Positions 1-7,533 of a stretch of DNA of 36,450 bases are shown here, one piece after another (within the stretch, counting starts at the first letter, position 1; each line of letters opens with the position of its first letter). Source of the stretch: JAMIFV01 sp035906055 (GTDB lineage: Bacteria; Pseudomonadota; Alphaproteobacteria; Rickettsiales; JABCZZ01); NCBI GenBank assembly GCA_035906055.1, contig JAMIFV010000069.1, forward strand, positions 1 through 36,450, written 5' to 3'. Position numbers and translations under genes: made by a program. The notes under the pieces were generated by a model that saw only the letters and a program-made list of their open reading frames with translations, made no database searches and had not been told where the DNA came from.

Positions 1-2
1 AA

Positions 3-170
3 TTTGAGTACATGCGTAAGGCGTATTGGGGGGTGGATGGGATATGGTCGGATGGTTATTTTGTATCAACCGTTGGATTAAATGAGTCTGTTATCCGTGA
101 CTATATCGAAAAACAGGGACAAGAAGACAGGGGGCAAGCGCAGCTTGTACTCGGGCTACGACCGACGTGA
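3..170 (+). CDS. tnpA: IS200/IS605-type transposase TnpA, C-terminal end, cut by window edge
   Basis: The reading frame is open from the window edge to a TGA. It encodes the last 55 residues of a Y1 (HUH single-strand) transposase, with the family's C-terminal block GYFVSTVGLNE followed by IRDYI and the Q-G-Q-E-D-R-G stretch. The tyrosine in the IRDYI-like helix corresponds to the catalytic nucleophile that forms the 5'-phosphotyrosine link. The HUH motif lies outside the window. Its C-terminus differs from the complete IS200-type transposase further along, so the two belong to different subgroups. Whether this copy is intact cannot be judged. Confidence 0.85.
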   Translation, partial: FEYMRKAYWGVDGIWSDGYFVSTVGLNESVIRDYIEKQGQEDRGQAQLVLGLRPT

Positions 171-172
171 TA

Positions 173-231
173 CCACGGGGCTTGCCCCGTGGAGGTTCAC
201 CTGAATACGTAAACTCCGACTGAAGTCGGAG
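173..231. repeat. Two hairpins downstream of the IS200-type transposase (probable right end)
   Basis: Just after the transposase stop lies a 9-bp perfect stem (CCACGGGGC / GCCCCGTGG, 173-192), then a 7-bp stem (CTCCGAC / GTCGGAG, 214-231). IS200/IS605 elements end in subterminal imperfect hairpins that the transposase recognises, so the first is probably the right-end hairpin. The second may belong to the element or act as a terminator. The exact element end cannot be fixed here. Confidence 0.55.
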
Positions 232-250
232 CCGTACCTTTAAAAACCGG

Positions 251-270
251 ACACCGGCTTTCGCCGGTGT
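251..270. repeat. REP-like hairpin 3' of bdhA
   Basis: An 8-bp perfect stem (ACACCGGC / GCCGGTGT) with a TTTC loop lies about 20 bp past the bdhA stop codon. It resembles the short dispersed extragenic palindromes common in proteobacteria and could stabilise or end the minus-strand operon transcript. No T-run follows on the minus strand, so a classical intrinsic terminator is not supported. Confidence 0.4.
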
Positions 271-289
271 GACAGGGTCCTGCAGGTTA

Positions 290-1075
290 TTACTGAGCGG
301 TCCAGCCGCCGTCGAGGGTAATGATCTCACCGGTCATCGCCGCGCCGTGCTCGTCGCAGAGGAATGCGATCATCGCGCCGATATTCTCCGCCTTTATAAA
401 CTTCTTGTTGGGCTGCTTTTCACCCAGCAGGTCATTGGTAGCCTCTTCTACACTGATATTACCAGCTTTAGCCTTATCCTCGATCTGTTTCTGCACCAGC
501 GGTGTATGCACCCAGCCCGGACAAATGGCATTGCAGGTGATGTTGCCTTCCGCCGTTTCCAGCGCCACTACTTTGGTGAGTCCCACAATGCCATGCTTGG
601 CGGCCACATACGCGGCCTTATGGGTGGAAGCGACAAGGCCATGTACGGACGCTATATTGATGATGCGCCCGAAATTATTTTTCTTCATGCCCGGCACGGC
701 TACCTTTATGGCATGGAATGCCGCAGAGAGGTTGATGGAAATAATAGCGTCCCATTTATCTTCAGGGAACTCATCTACCGGTGCGGTGTGCTGGATACCT
801 GCGTTGTTAATAAGTATATCCGCGCTGCCAAGTTTGCTTACCGTATCCGTCACCATCTGGCGGATATCAGCAGGCTTGGTCATGTCAGCTGCGGAGTAGA
901 AGGACTTCACTTTATATTTGGAGACGAAGTCATTTACGATCGCGTCAATCGCCGTCTTATCGCCCATGCCGTTCACCACGATATTGCAGCCCTGCGCTGC
1001 AAGCACTTGCGCGATGGCAAGGCCAATGCCGCTGGTGGATCCCGTAACGATCGCGTTTTTTCCTTTGATGCTCAT
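290..1075 (-). CDS. bdhA: D-beta-hydroxybutyrate dehydrogenase (SDR family)
   Basis: A 261-residue classical short-chain dehydrogenase that interconverts 3-hydroxybutyrate and acetoacetate with NAD, in the cytoplasm. Visible motifs: the nucleotide-binding TGSTSGIG (residues 11-18), NNAG (90-93), Asn115, catalytic Ser143 and the Tyr156-x3-Lys160 pair (YVAAK), then the C-PGWVHTPLV segment typical of 3-hydroxybutyrate dehydrogenases. The C-terminal GEIITLDGGWTAQ matches the family end. AGGAGA sits about 10 nt before the ATG. It follows the auxiliary lipoprotein gene by 15 bp in the same direction, so it is probably the last gene of the Mla operon. It implies use or turnover of poly-3-hydroxybutyrate or ketone bodies. 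A related SDR specificity is possible but less likely. Confidence 0.9.
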   Translation of the reverse strand: MSIKGKNAIVTGSTSGIGLAIAQVLAAQGCNIVVNGMGDKTAIDAIVNDFVSKYKVKSFYSAADMTKPADIRQMVTDTVSKLGSADILINNAGIQHTAPVDEFPEDKWDAIISINLSAAFHAIKVAVPGMKKNNFGRIINIASVHGLVASTHKAAYVAAKHGIVGLTKVVALETAEGNITCNAICPGWVHTPLVQKQIEDKAKAGNISVEEATNDLLGEKQPNKKFIKAENIGAMIAFLCDEHGAAMTGEIITLDGGWTAQ

Positions 1076-1090
1076 AAGCCAATCTCCTGT

Positions 1091-1678
1091 TTAAAATTTC
1101 TTTACTGCACGGCGCAGCACATCAGAGAACCCTTCCCTGAACGCACCCGCTATCGACTGTAATGTATTGCTCTGCGCCTGCACCCTCTCTTCCAGCACAA
1201 AACTTCTGGCAGAAGCGGGATTGTCCTGAGGGGAAAGCCGGAAAGCGATCCTTATCACAACCTGCGGCGCCACATTTTTCGCTGCATAAACAGCACTGAA
1301 CTCCTGTATCTCCGTCTGTAACACATAACCGCCGCGGCTTACCACGGCATCCGAATTCACACGCGCGAATGCATCGCTTTGTGCGAAAGCTTCCACCATA
1401 ACCGACTGCACCAGCGACGGCAGGAACTCGCTCCAGCGCGTGCCGGAGAAATAGTCCTGCGAGTTGTCATTTCGTTTTACCGAGATACGATACGTATCAA
1501 GGTCGGGTGCCGCCGCAGGATACTCGACCTTAAGCGCCGCGTTATGCTTCACCCTGCCCGCTGCGGCGAGTTGCGGCGTTTCAAGATTGATCATCTTGGC
1601 GTTGCCCACATCTCTTGGCTTGGTAAGGGTGCAGCCAATAAGCAACAGCCCGAGTAAAGAAACAATCAGGAACCTCAC
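1091..1678 (-). CDS. ABC-type transport auxiliary lipoprotein (PqiC/ABC_trans_aux-like)
   Basis: 195 residues with a lipoprotein signal peptide: hydrophobic residues 4-14 and lipobox LIGC, with Cys16 as the lipidated residue. The mature part (about residues 60-190) matches the pattern of ABC transport auxiliary lipoproteins encoded at the end of MCE/Mla-type operons, where they are thought to link the inner-membrane transporter to the outer membrane. Its start codon overlaps the mlaD stop (ATGA-type), so the two are translationally coupled. The family call rests on context, length and the lipobox; sequence motifs are weak. Confidence 0.75.
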   Translation of the reverse strand: MRFLIVSLLGLLLIGCTLTKPRDVGNAKMINLETPQLAAAGRVKHNAALKVEYPAAAPDLDTYRISVKRNDNSQDYFSGTRWSEFLPSLVQSVMVEAFAQSDAFARVNSDAVVSRGGYVLQTEIQEFSAVYAAKNVAPQVVIRIAFRLSPQDNPASARSFVLEERVQAQSNTLQSIAGAFREGFSDVLRRAVKKF

Positions 1679-2421
1679 TGTATCTTTACCCCTTCCTGTT
1701 TCACTCCATGCAGAAGTATGGAGGGGTCGTCACGCAGCGTCTTGGCCAGCAGGCGTATCTCGCGCAGCGTCACCTTTGCTTCGGCTACCATTTCCGATAG
1801 CTCCCCGAATGCCCCCTGCAGCACCTGCCCCTTATTGCCTGTACCCACGATCCTGCCTACCGTCTGCACCGTGGCGTTGAGCGAGGTGAGTGTCTCATTG
1901 AGCGCGGTGGCGTTTTCGTCGCTCAGCACCTTCTGCCCCTGCACCGCCAGGCGCGTTATCTGGTCGATAAGCTCAGGCACGCTGGTGAACACACGTTCAA
2001 GCGACGACTGGCGGTACTCGATGATAAGAAACTGGTCGTTATCCTTGCGCGTCAGCTCCTGTGCTGGTTCCGCTATATTTTCCAGCGCCACGAAGGAAGC
2101 CCCCGTGAGCCCCTGCATTTGCAGTGAGGCACGCGTATTGGTATGTATGGGGGCGGTATCGGCGATATTAGCAATAACGCGAATGGTTACATCGCCTGCT
2201 GCTGAGAACGCCACCTGCTTAACAAAACCCACCTGAATGCCGCGCAGCTTTACCGGCGCGCCCGGCTGCAGGCCGTCAACCGCGCTGTTGATGTAAATGG
2301 CGTAAGGCGTATAGCCGTCATCGTCCTTCTCGGTGGCAAACCAGCCTATAGCGATCATGGCCGCAAACAGCCCGCCCAGCACAAACAAGCCTACCCGGAA
2401 ATAATAGGAATCCTGCTCCAT
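1675..2421 (-). CDS. mlaD: MlaD-family MCE-domain lipid-transport protein
   Basis: 248 residues. One N-terminal transmembrane helix (about residues 10-29) is followed by an MCE domain (about 40-115) with the typical G-L-x-P-G-A-P-V-K-L-R-G-I-x-V-G core. A long helical tail (about 130-248) follows. MlaD proteins form periplasmic hexameric rings that bind phospholipid on top of the MlaE-MlaF complex. AGGAG lies before the ATG, inside the 3' end of mlaF, and the intergenic gap is 3 bp. It is somewhat longer than E. coli MlaD (about 180 residues), as often seen in alphaproteobacteria. Confidence 0.9.
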   Translation of the reverse strand: MEQDSYYFRVGLFVLGGLFAAMIAIGWFATEKDDDGYTPYAIYINSAVDGLQPGAPVKLRGIQVGFVKQVAFSAAGDVTIRVIANIADTAPIHTNTRASLQMQGLTGASFVALENIAEPAQELTRKDNDQFLIIEYRQSSLERVFTSVPELIDQITRLAVQGQKVLSDENATALNETLTSLNATVQTVGRIVGTGNKGQVLQGAFGELSEMVAEAKVTLREIRLLAKTLRDDPSILLHGVKQEGVKIQ

Positions 2422-2424
2422 AGC

Positions 2425-3210
2425 CTACTCCTGCCCTTTAATAAGAATACCTTTGGTCAATGCCTGCGCGCGCTCCCCGTGGAAATATTCTTTTATCCAC
2501 GGATGATCGCTTTCCAATTGCTCGGCCAGTGTGCCGATTCTGATTTTTTTGTCCACCAGAACCGCAACACGGTTGCATATAGTGAATAAACTATCAAGAT
2601 CGTGCGTGATCATGATGACGGCCAGATCAAGGTCGTTTGTAAGCTCGCGTATCAGCTGATCAAACGACTCCGCCGCTATGGGATCAAGGCCGGAGGTCGG
2701 CTCATCAAGGAAAAGCACGCGCGGGTCAAGCGCCAGCGCCCTTGCAAGCGCCGCCCGCTTTACCATGCCGCCGGAAAGCTCGGAAGGATATTTGCCCCTT
2801 GCAACGGCAGGCAGCCCCACCATCTCTATCTTGATCTCGGCAAGCTCGAAGGCTTCTTTACGCGTTATCCCGGTAAACTCCCATAAAGGAAACGCCACAT
2901 TCTCCGCCACCGTCATGGACGAAAAAAGCGCGCCGTTCTGGAAAAGCACTCCCCAGAGGCGCTGCACGGCCAGCTTCTCACGCTTGTTCATGCGCGTGAT
3001 GTCCTTACCCTTAATCAGTACGCTGCCGCTCTGCGGGCGTTGCAGGCCTATGATTGAGCGTAGCAGCACCGATTTACCCGCGCCCGAACCGCCCACGATG
3101 CCGATGATCTCGCCCTGATAAGCGTCAAAATCCAGATTGTCGTGCACACGGTGCGAACCGAACTGGTTCACTAGCTGGCGCACTTCAATGACGGGTGTTT
3201 GCTTGTTCAT
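2425..3210 (-). CDS. mlaF: MlaF-type ABC transporter ATP-binding protein
   Basis: 261 residues from the ATG that overlaps the mlaE stop in an ATGA. A longer in-frame extension upstream lies inside mlaE and is not credible. Walker A GGSGAGKS (residues 40-47), Q-loop Q91, signature LSGGM (145-149), Walker B VLFLDE (165-170) and the H-loop His203 are all intact. The LSGGMVKRAALARA form is characteristic of MlaF/Ttg2A. It powers phospholipid movement between the inner membrane and the MCE ring, helping maintain outer-membrane lipid asymmetry. Confidence 0.93.
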   Translation of the reverse strand: MNKQTPVIEVRQLVNQFGSHRVHDNLDFDAYQGEIIGIVGGSGAGKSVLLRSIIGLQRPQSGSVLIKGKDITRMNKREKLAVQRLWGVLFQNGALFSSMTVAENVAFPLWEFTGITRKEAFELAEIKIEMVGLPAVARGKYPSELSGGMVKRAALARALALDPRVLFLDEPTSGLDPIAAESFDQLIRELTNDLDLAVIMITHDLDSLFTICNRVAVLVDKKIRIGTLAEQLESDHPWIKEYFHGERAQALTKGILIKGQE

Positions 3211-4349
3211 ATATTCAGTAGCGTAAAGAGAATAGAGAACAGCGCGTCGATAACCACCACAAGGAAGATGGCCTGCACCACCGCCGTGGTGGTGCGGTGG
3301 CCGAGCTCCGTGGCGGAAGTGCGTACCTGCAGCCCGTGAAAACAACCGATAACACCGATGATAACGGCGAATACCGGCGCTTTAATGAGGCCCACATAGA
3401 TGGTCATATCTGAAATCGAAGGCTGCAGGCGCGCCATGAACTGCTGGTAAGACATATCCAGATAGACCGTTGCCACAAAATAGGTGCCTACCAGCCCTGC
3501 CCCATCCGCCACCACTGTCAGCACCGGCAGCGCGATAAGGATGCCGAGCACGCGCGGCAGCACCAGCAGTTCTATCGGGTCTAGCCCCAGCGTGCGCATG
3601 GCGGCCACTTCGTCATTCATCTGCATGACGCCTATCTGCGCGGCGAATGCGCTACAGGAGCGGCCAGATGCCATGATGGCGGTAATCAGAACCCCCATTT
3701 CGCGCAGCATGGAAATAGCCACGAGGTTAATGGTGTAGGGCATCTGGCCGAAGGGCCTCAACTGGTTGGCCCCCTGATAGCCCAGCACAAAGCTGATGCT
3801 TATGGCCAGCAGGATAATAATAGGCATGGCGTTGATGCCCACATGGTTGGCATGATAAATTACACTTTTAAAGCGCAGGCGGCGCGGGTCCATCAGCATC
3901 CGGAAAAATGCCACGCATATCTGGCCGAAGAACGAGATCAGCAGCGCCGTTTCCTTGCGCAGCGTTTCGTAGTACTTACCCAGATTCACCAGTGCGTTAT
4001 AACTGTAAGAACGCCTGCGGTCATAGCCGGAGTCGTGCTTAACGCGGTCGATCATCTGCACCAGCTTGAGCAGCGACGGAGGGAAACCTATCCACTGCGT
4101 ATCTTCCGCTTTTATACCCAGTGAACGTATGGCCTTTACGATAAGCCATGCGCCGGACGTATCCACCTCTTCCAGCCCGCTGCCATTGACCAGCAGCTTG
4201 CGCGCGCCCTTGGGTAACTGCCCCACATCCACGCGTTCGGCCTGCGGCAGGTTGCGCACCGTCCATTCGCCCTGCAGGCTGAGCACCGCCGCAGCGTTTG
4301 CCGCATCCCAGACGATCTGTGCTTTTGGTTTAGGCGGAGTTTCAGTCAT
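3207..4349 (-). CDS. mlaE: MlaE-family permease with N-terminal STAS-like domain
   Basis: 380 residues from the ATG (MTETPPK); a GTG six codons upstream is possible but lacks a clear ribosome site. Residues 1 to about 110 look like a STAS/MlaB-like domain, with the pattern L-x-G-x-W, then LVNGSGLEEVDTSGAWL. The rest is an MlaE permease with 5-6 hydrophobic segments and the conserved E-V-A-A-M-R-T-L-G-L-D-P-I-E coupling region that contacts MlaF. Fusion of the MlaB-like and MlaE parts is common in alphaproteobacteria and replaces a separate mlaB. It is the first gene of the minus-strand operon. Confidence 0.9.
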   Translation of the reverse strand: MTETPPKPKAQIVWDAANAAAVLSLQGEWTVRNLPQAERVDVGQLPKGARKLLVNGSGLEEVDTSGAWLIVKAIRSLGIKAEDTQWIGFPPSLLKLVQMIDRVKHDSGYDRRRSYSYNALVNLGKYYETLRKETALLISFFGQICVAFFRMLMDPRRLRFKSVIYHANHVGINAMPIIILLAISISFVLGYQGANQLRPFGQMPYTINLVAISMLREMGVLITAIMASGRSCSAFAAQIGVMQMNDEVAAMRTLGLDPIELLVLPRVLGILIALPVLTVVADGAGLVGTYFVATVYLDMSYQQFMARLQPSISDMTIYVGLIKAPVFAVIIGVIGCFHGLQVRTSATELGHRTTTAVVQAIFLVVVIDALFSILFTLLNI

Positions 4350-4433
4350 GATAACCCGCAATAGCACAAGTTTAATTGTTAGTCAGTCGGCATTAACTCA
4401 TGCTATGATCTTTTAAATAACAGATGAGGCTTT

Positions 4434-4811
4434 ATGCACACGCCTGCGCAATCGCTAAAACCACTCAGCAGCGCCACCCTCACCCATGATGAGAATACGA
4501 TCATCAGCTGGATACGCAGCGCAAAGTGGGAGATTGTGGCCGACGCCAAAGAACCCAGGCCTCTCAAAGCCAAGGTGCCGGAGTTCTTCAAAGGCGTGAG
4601 GCTTTATCACATGCACACCACGGGCGCCGGTAATGCGTCCATTGGCCCGCTTGAACTGTTTATCAAGAAAATGGGCTTGCTGGGCGTGCTCAGCAAGCAG
4701 ACGCTTTATCCCGTGTCCGGCCATGGCAGCCAGCCGCGTTACCTGACGCTGGCTAAGACGGACCTGGAAAACCTGGGGGTTGGTAAACCGGCGGATGACG
4801 ACGAAGACTAG
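4434..4811 (+). CDS. Conserved-looking protein of unknown function
   Basis: 125 residues with no recognised family. A good ribosome site (GATGAGG) lies 7 nt before the ATG. The protein is basic in the middle (residues 20-60), has no signal peptide or membrane helix, and ends in an acidic DDDED tail. It is transcribed divergently from mlaE, with an 84-bp shared upstream region that contains a -10-like TATGAT. Its stop overlaps the stop of the convergent TauE/SafE gene by 4 bp. Codon use and the ribosome site suggest a real gene; no function is claimed. Confidence 0.65.
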   Translation: MHTPAQSLKPLSSATLTHDENTIISWIRSAKWEIVADAKEPRPLKAKVPEFFKGVRLYHMHTTGAGNASIGPLELFIKKMGLLGVLSKQTLYPVSGHGSQPRYLTLAKTDLENLGVGKPADDDED

Positions 4812-5602
4812 AGTAAATTCTCCACGAGAACGATACAGGCCACCACCAGCACGAACCAGCCGAATATATGGCGCAGCATCCTGGCTTCCACTTTACGCGA
4901 AAACGTGGTTCCCAGCCACATGCCAGCCAGCGTCAGGCTCAGGAAACTGCCCAGCAGCGGCCAGTCCATGGGGATGCCTGCCGCCACATCGCCGTTAAAA
5001 CCTACCAGCGAATTGATGGCGATAATGGCCAGCGACGTAGCCACCGCTTTCTTCACGTTCAGGCGAAACAGGCCGATCAGTGTGGGAATTATCAGGAATC
5101 CGCCGCCAGCGCCCACCATGCCGGTAAGCAGGCCTATGCCCGCGCTGCCGAGCAGCAATTTAAGCGTATTGACCGCAGGCCTCTCTGCCGCTTCCTTCGC
5201 GGGGTCTTTTAAGGGACGTAACATATAGAACGCCGCCAGCGCCATGAGCAATGCGAACAGCAGCATGATGAATGTGTCCTTTTCTACCGATACCGCGCCA
5301 AGCTCTATGGGATCAGGTATGGAGGGAACGATATAGCTGCGCGTAAATAATACAGCCAGCATGGCTGGAAACGCGAACGTAAACGCAGCGCGGAAATCCA
5401 CCAGAGCGCGCCGGTAATAACGCCACGCTCCCGCGAGCGCCGCGCACCCGACCACCAGGAGTGAATAGCCGGTGGCGATCACAGGCTGTACGTGAAAGCA
5501 ATACACCAGTATGGGAACGGTGAGGATTGACCCGCCAGCGCCAATTAGCCCAAGGGTCAGCCCCATGAGCAAGGCAAGGAAATATCCAAACAGGGTAATC
5601 AT
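4808..5602 (-). CDS. TauE/SafE-family (TSUP) membrane transporter
   Basis: 264 residues, nearly all hydrophobic, with about 7-8 membrane segments. The two diagnostic half-repeats are present: GLIGAGGSILTVPILVY near residues 19-35 and GMVGAGGGFLIIPTLIGL near 160-178. The family moves small organosulfur or sulfur anions such as sulfite or sulfoacetate, usually outward. The substrate here cannot be read from sequence. A sulfate importer lies elsewhere in the window but is not adjacent. The gene is single and its 3' end overlaps the neighbouring convergent gene. Confidence 0.85.
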   Translation of the reverse strand: MITLFGYFLALLMGLTLGLIGAGGSILTVPILVYCFHVQPVIATGYSLLVVGCAALAGAWRYYRRALVDFRAAFTFAFPAMLAVLFTRSYIVPSIPDPIELGAVSVEKDTFIMLLFALLMALAAFYMLRPLKDPAKEAAERPAVNTLKLLLGSAGIGLLTGMVGAGGGFLIIPTLIGLFRLNVKKAVATSLAIIAINSLVGFNGDVAAGIPMDWPLLGSFLSLTLAGMWLGTTFSRKVEARMLRHIFGWFVLVVACIVLVENLL

Positions 5603-5805
5603 GCCTGTCTAGTAGCAGGTTTTACAGAAATTACCTGAAGAATATTTGTTTGAGCCCTACCCTGTTACTCTTGCGATTGGGGGGCAGTGGTGGGCAATGT
5701 TGGGATCGAACCAACGACAAGTGGATGAAAAGATGACCATACGCTCTGTGTCGCCAACTCGCTGTGGCCTGCTGTGTGTGTGGCATACGCATGCATTGGA
5801 TTAAT
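5603..5805. other. Non-coding stretch with the far att copy
   Basis: The stretch between the TSUP gene and the IS200-type insertion holds the 34-bp copy of the tRNA-Lys 3' end (listed separately) and about 85 bp of sequence between that copy and the insertion. That 85 bp may be the start of the disrupted integrase or other element DNA, but no convincing reading frame is visible. Nothing else was recognised. Confidence 0.5.
5688..5721. repeat. att-like duplication of the tRNA-Lys 3' end (distal copy)
   Basis: 34 bp are identical to the last 34 nt of the tRNA-Lys gene (CCA through the T-arm to the start of the anticodon-stem side), in the same orientation. Identity stops at both edges (G/A on the left, T/C on the right). 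This is the standard scar of a tyrosine integrase that enters at a tRNA 3' end. The distance between the copies is 1366 bp, and a decayed integrase lies between them. Confidence 0.85.
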
Positions 5806-6397
5806 TAACAACCTCCGGCAAAGCCGGAGGTATAAGACGCTACGCTTGACCGCCCAAGGCGGCTGTTAACGAAAAAGCTTCAACTGGTCGATGCGTACGT
5901 CCTCTTTCTCTTGGTTCCGTATATACTCTCTTATTTTTTCCTCATCGCGGCCCACCGTCGAGACGAAGTACCCTCGCGCCCAGAAGCTTTCTCTGGTGAA
6001 GTTCCTGTCCCGGCCTCGATACGTCCGGGCGATGTATATGGCACTCTTTCCTTTGAGGTATCCCACAACCTGCGCCACCGAGTATTTTGGAGGGACAGAC
6101 AGCAGCATGTGGATATGGTCGGGCATCACATGCCCTTCTTCCACGTGGCTCTCGCGATGCCGGGCAAGGTCCCGAAGAAGCGGACCGACCTCCCGCCGGA
6201 GAGCTCCGAACAGCACCTTCTTGCGGTACTTCGGAATGAAGACTATATGATATTTGCACTCCCATAGGGTGTGCTGTGATTGTTCGTATACTTTCATAGT
6301 GACTTTCCTTGGTAGTGCCTTGGACGGCTAACCGAGGGAAGTCACATACTCCCGTAAACGTCAAACTTTGATGAGTCCCCCGGCATAGCCGGGGGGG
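5806..6397 (-). mobile_element. Complete IS200/IS605-type insertion sequence inside the tRNA-Lys element
   Basis: A roughly 590-bp element holding one transposase gene. It is bounded by subterminal hairpins: ACCTCCGGC-AAA-GCCGGAGGT (5811-5831) at the transposase 3' side and CCCCCGGC-ATA-GCCGGGGG (6377-6395) at the 5' side. There are no terminal inverted repeats, as expected for single-strand HUH transposition. A further GC hairpin (CCGCCCAAGGCGG) precedes the transposase stop side. The exact ends are estimated from the hairpins and from where the integrase remnant resumes. It interrupts the N-terminal half of the integrase gene. Confidence 0.75.
5866..6297 (-). CDS. tnpA: IS200/IS605-family Y1 transposase
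   Basis: 143 residues, the normal length for IS200 TnpA, and apparently intact. Motifs: N-terminal T-L-W-E-C-K-Y-H-I-V-F-x-P-K-Y-R-K, the HUH pair in MPDHIHMLLSVPP (near residues 58-70), SFWARGYFVSTVG, and the catalytic tyrosine in KIREYIRNQ. The enzyme excises and inserts one DNA strand, recognising the end hairpins and a short target. It is followed by a short tail LKLFR. No TnpB or accessory gene accompanies it. Confidence 0.93.
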   Translation of the reverse strand: MKVYEQSQHTLWECKYHIVFIPKYRKKVLFGALRREVGPLLRDLARHRESHVEEGHVMPDHIHMLLSVPPKYSVAQVVGYLKGKSAIYIARTYRGRDRNFTRESFWARGYFVSTVGRDEEKIREYIRNQEKEDVRIDQLKLFR

Positions 6398-7013
6398 TGC
6401 CGATTTTAATCAGGCTTGAAGGCGAGGCCTCGCGCACACGCTATGTTGAGGACTGGGAAATTGAGGAATGCTTTAAGCTTAAGCAGAAAAAAGGCTCAGC
6501 CGTGCGTATGGTGCAGGCCTACATCAGGCTAAAAAAAATGACAGGCATGCCGCAGACAGATTTACTCCTTATCCAGCCGAAACGTGACTTTAAGGAGATG
6601 GCCTGCATATCCAGCGTCACAAGGTCAGGAAGCGCAGTGGGGTCAAGACGATCTATATTTGGACACCCGATCTGCGGGAAGCGTGCCAGGAGGCGATGGC
6701 GGCACGCCCGGTCGATATATCGCCTTATCTATTCTGCAACAGGCATGGCGAGTGTTATTTCAAGGAATCCACGGGGCAGGCAAGCGGATTTGATTCGATC
6801 TGGCAGCGATTTATGAAGGAGTTGCTGAATAAGACAGAGTTAAAAGAACGCTTCATGGAGCGTGACATCCGAGCAAAAGTTGCAACAGATGCCGATGATG
6901 CCGAGCATGCCAGAGATCTTTTGTCACATTCCGATACCAAGATCACGCGCCGGGTATATATCCGCAAACCTGTTAAAGTAATCCCTCTGAATAGTAAAAC
7001 CTCAAAGGAATAG
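6398..7013 (+). pseudogene. Decayed phage-type tyrosine integrase
   Basis: Two reading frames join into one integrase C-terminal half. The first frame runs RYVEDWEIEECFKLKQK...KMTGMPQTDLL...KRDFKE. The second starts DGLHIQRHKV and runs through DIRAK to LLSHSD and RVYIRKPVKVIPL. A one-base frameshift lies at about 6590-6599. The N-terminus is lost at the IS200 insertion. Catalytic residues are also damaged: in TGMPQTDLL a Pro sits where the family has the first catalytic Arg, and in ERDIRAK an Arg replaces the expected His of H-x-x-R. The later His (LLSH) and the nucleophile Tyr (RVY) remain. It ends 40 bp from the tRNA-Lys CCA, the usual place for an integrase of a tRNA-targeting island. Confidence 0.85.
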
Positions 7014-7053
7014 TAAAAATGACAATATTACCTATGGCTAAGGTATTGAGAAA

Positions 7054-7129
7054 TGGTGGGCAATGTTGGGATCGAACCAACGACAAGCTGATTAAGAGTC
7101 AGCTGCTCTACCAACTGAGCTAATTGCCC
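7054..7129 (-). tRNA. tRNA-Lys (anticodon CUU)
   Basis: A 76-nt gene with encoded CCA. On the minus strand the acceptor GGGCAAT pairs with ATTGCCC, the D-arm reads AGCTCAGTTGGTAGAGC, the anticodon stem GCTGA/TCAGC encloses CTCTTAA (anticodon CTT), and the T-arm is GTTGG-TTCGATC-CCAAC. All stems pair. Its last 34 nt are duplicated about 1.4 kb to the left as an att copy, so the gene was kept intact by the integration event. Confidence 0.97.
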
Positions 7130-7153
7130 ACAAAGCAAAACTTCAGAGAAGCG

Positions 7154-7182
7154 CTTATAGGTGAAGTCGGGCCTGAAGTAAA
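7154..7182 (-). promoter_or_regulatory. Probable promoter of tRNA-Lys
   Basis: On the minus strand TTTACT and TATAAG are separated by 17 bp, a good sigma-70-type spacing. The predicted start would leave a leader of roughly 18 nt before the tRNA. Called on spacing and position only. Confidence 0.5.
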
Positions 7183-7190
7183 GCCGGACT

Positions 7191-7403
7191 TTAGTGAACG
7201 TTCACTGGGGTGAGATTATATTCACGGGCGGTAAAAAATGCGGCGTCATATGTAGGGAATACAGCAAGTTGCTTTCCGTCTGCGGAGCAAACAGCATACC
7301 CTTTTTCGCCCGAGACCGCAGGGCGGATATAGGCTACGTGCGACGAGTCACCGGCAATGGCTGCCTGATTAACGGCTTCCAGCAATTCAGGTAATCTCAT
7401 CAT
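7191..7403 (-). CDS. DUF1150-family small protein
   Basis: 70 residues. The pattern V-A-Y-I-R-P-x...YAVCSADGKQLAVF...AAFFTAREYNLTPVNVH matches the alphaproteobacterial DUF1150 family, whose members keep YIRPV, a D-G-x-x-L-A motif, an A-F-x-x-A-R helix and a C-terminal PVxVH. In other alphaproteobacteria this gene often sits beside a small heat-shock protein gene, which is not the case here. Two adjacent ATG codons follow a GAGGCG ribosome site. Function is unknown. Recognition is from memory of the family pattern. Confidence 0.75.
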   Translation of the reverse strand: MMRLPELLEAVNQAAIAGDSSHVAYIRPAVSGEKGYAVCSADGKQLAVFPTYDAAFFTAREYNLTPVNVH

Positions 7404-7533
7404 AAGCGCCTCATTCCCCTTATCTATTATTATTGTACAAGCGACTTTTTAAACTGATGCAATCCGTTACCAGCCAACTATACCAACGAACCCTCCCCTT
7501 GTGTATGAATATATTGTGACAATCTAAAAATTA

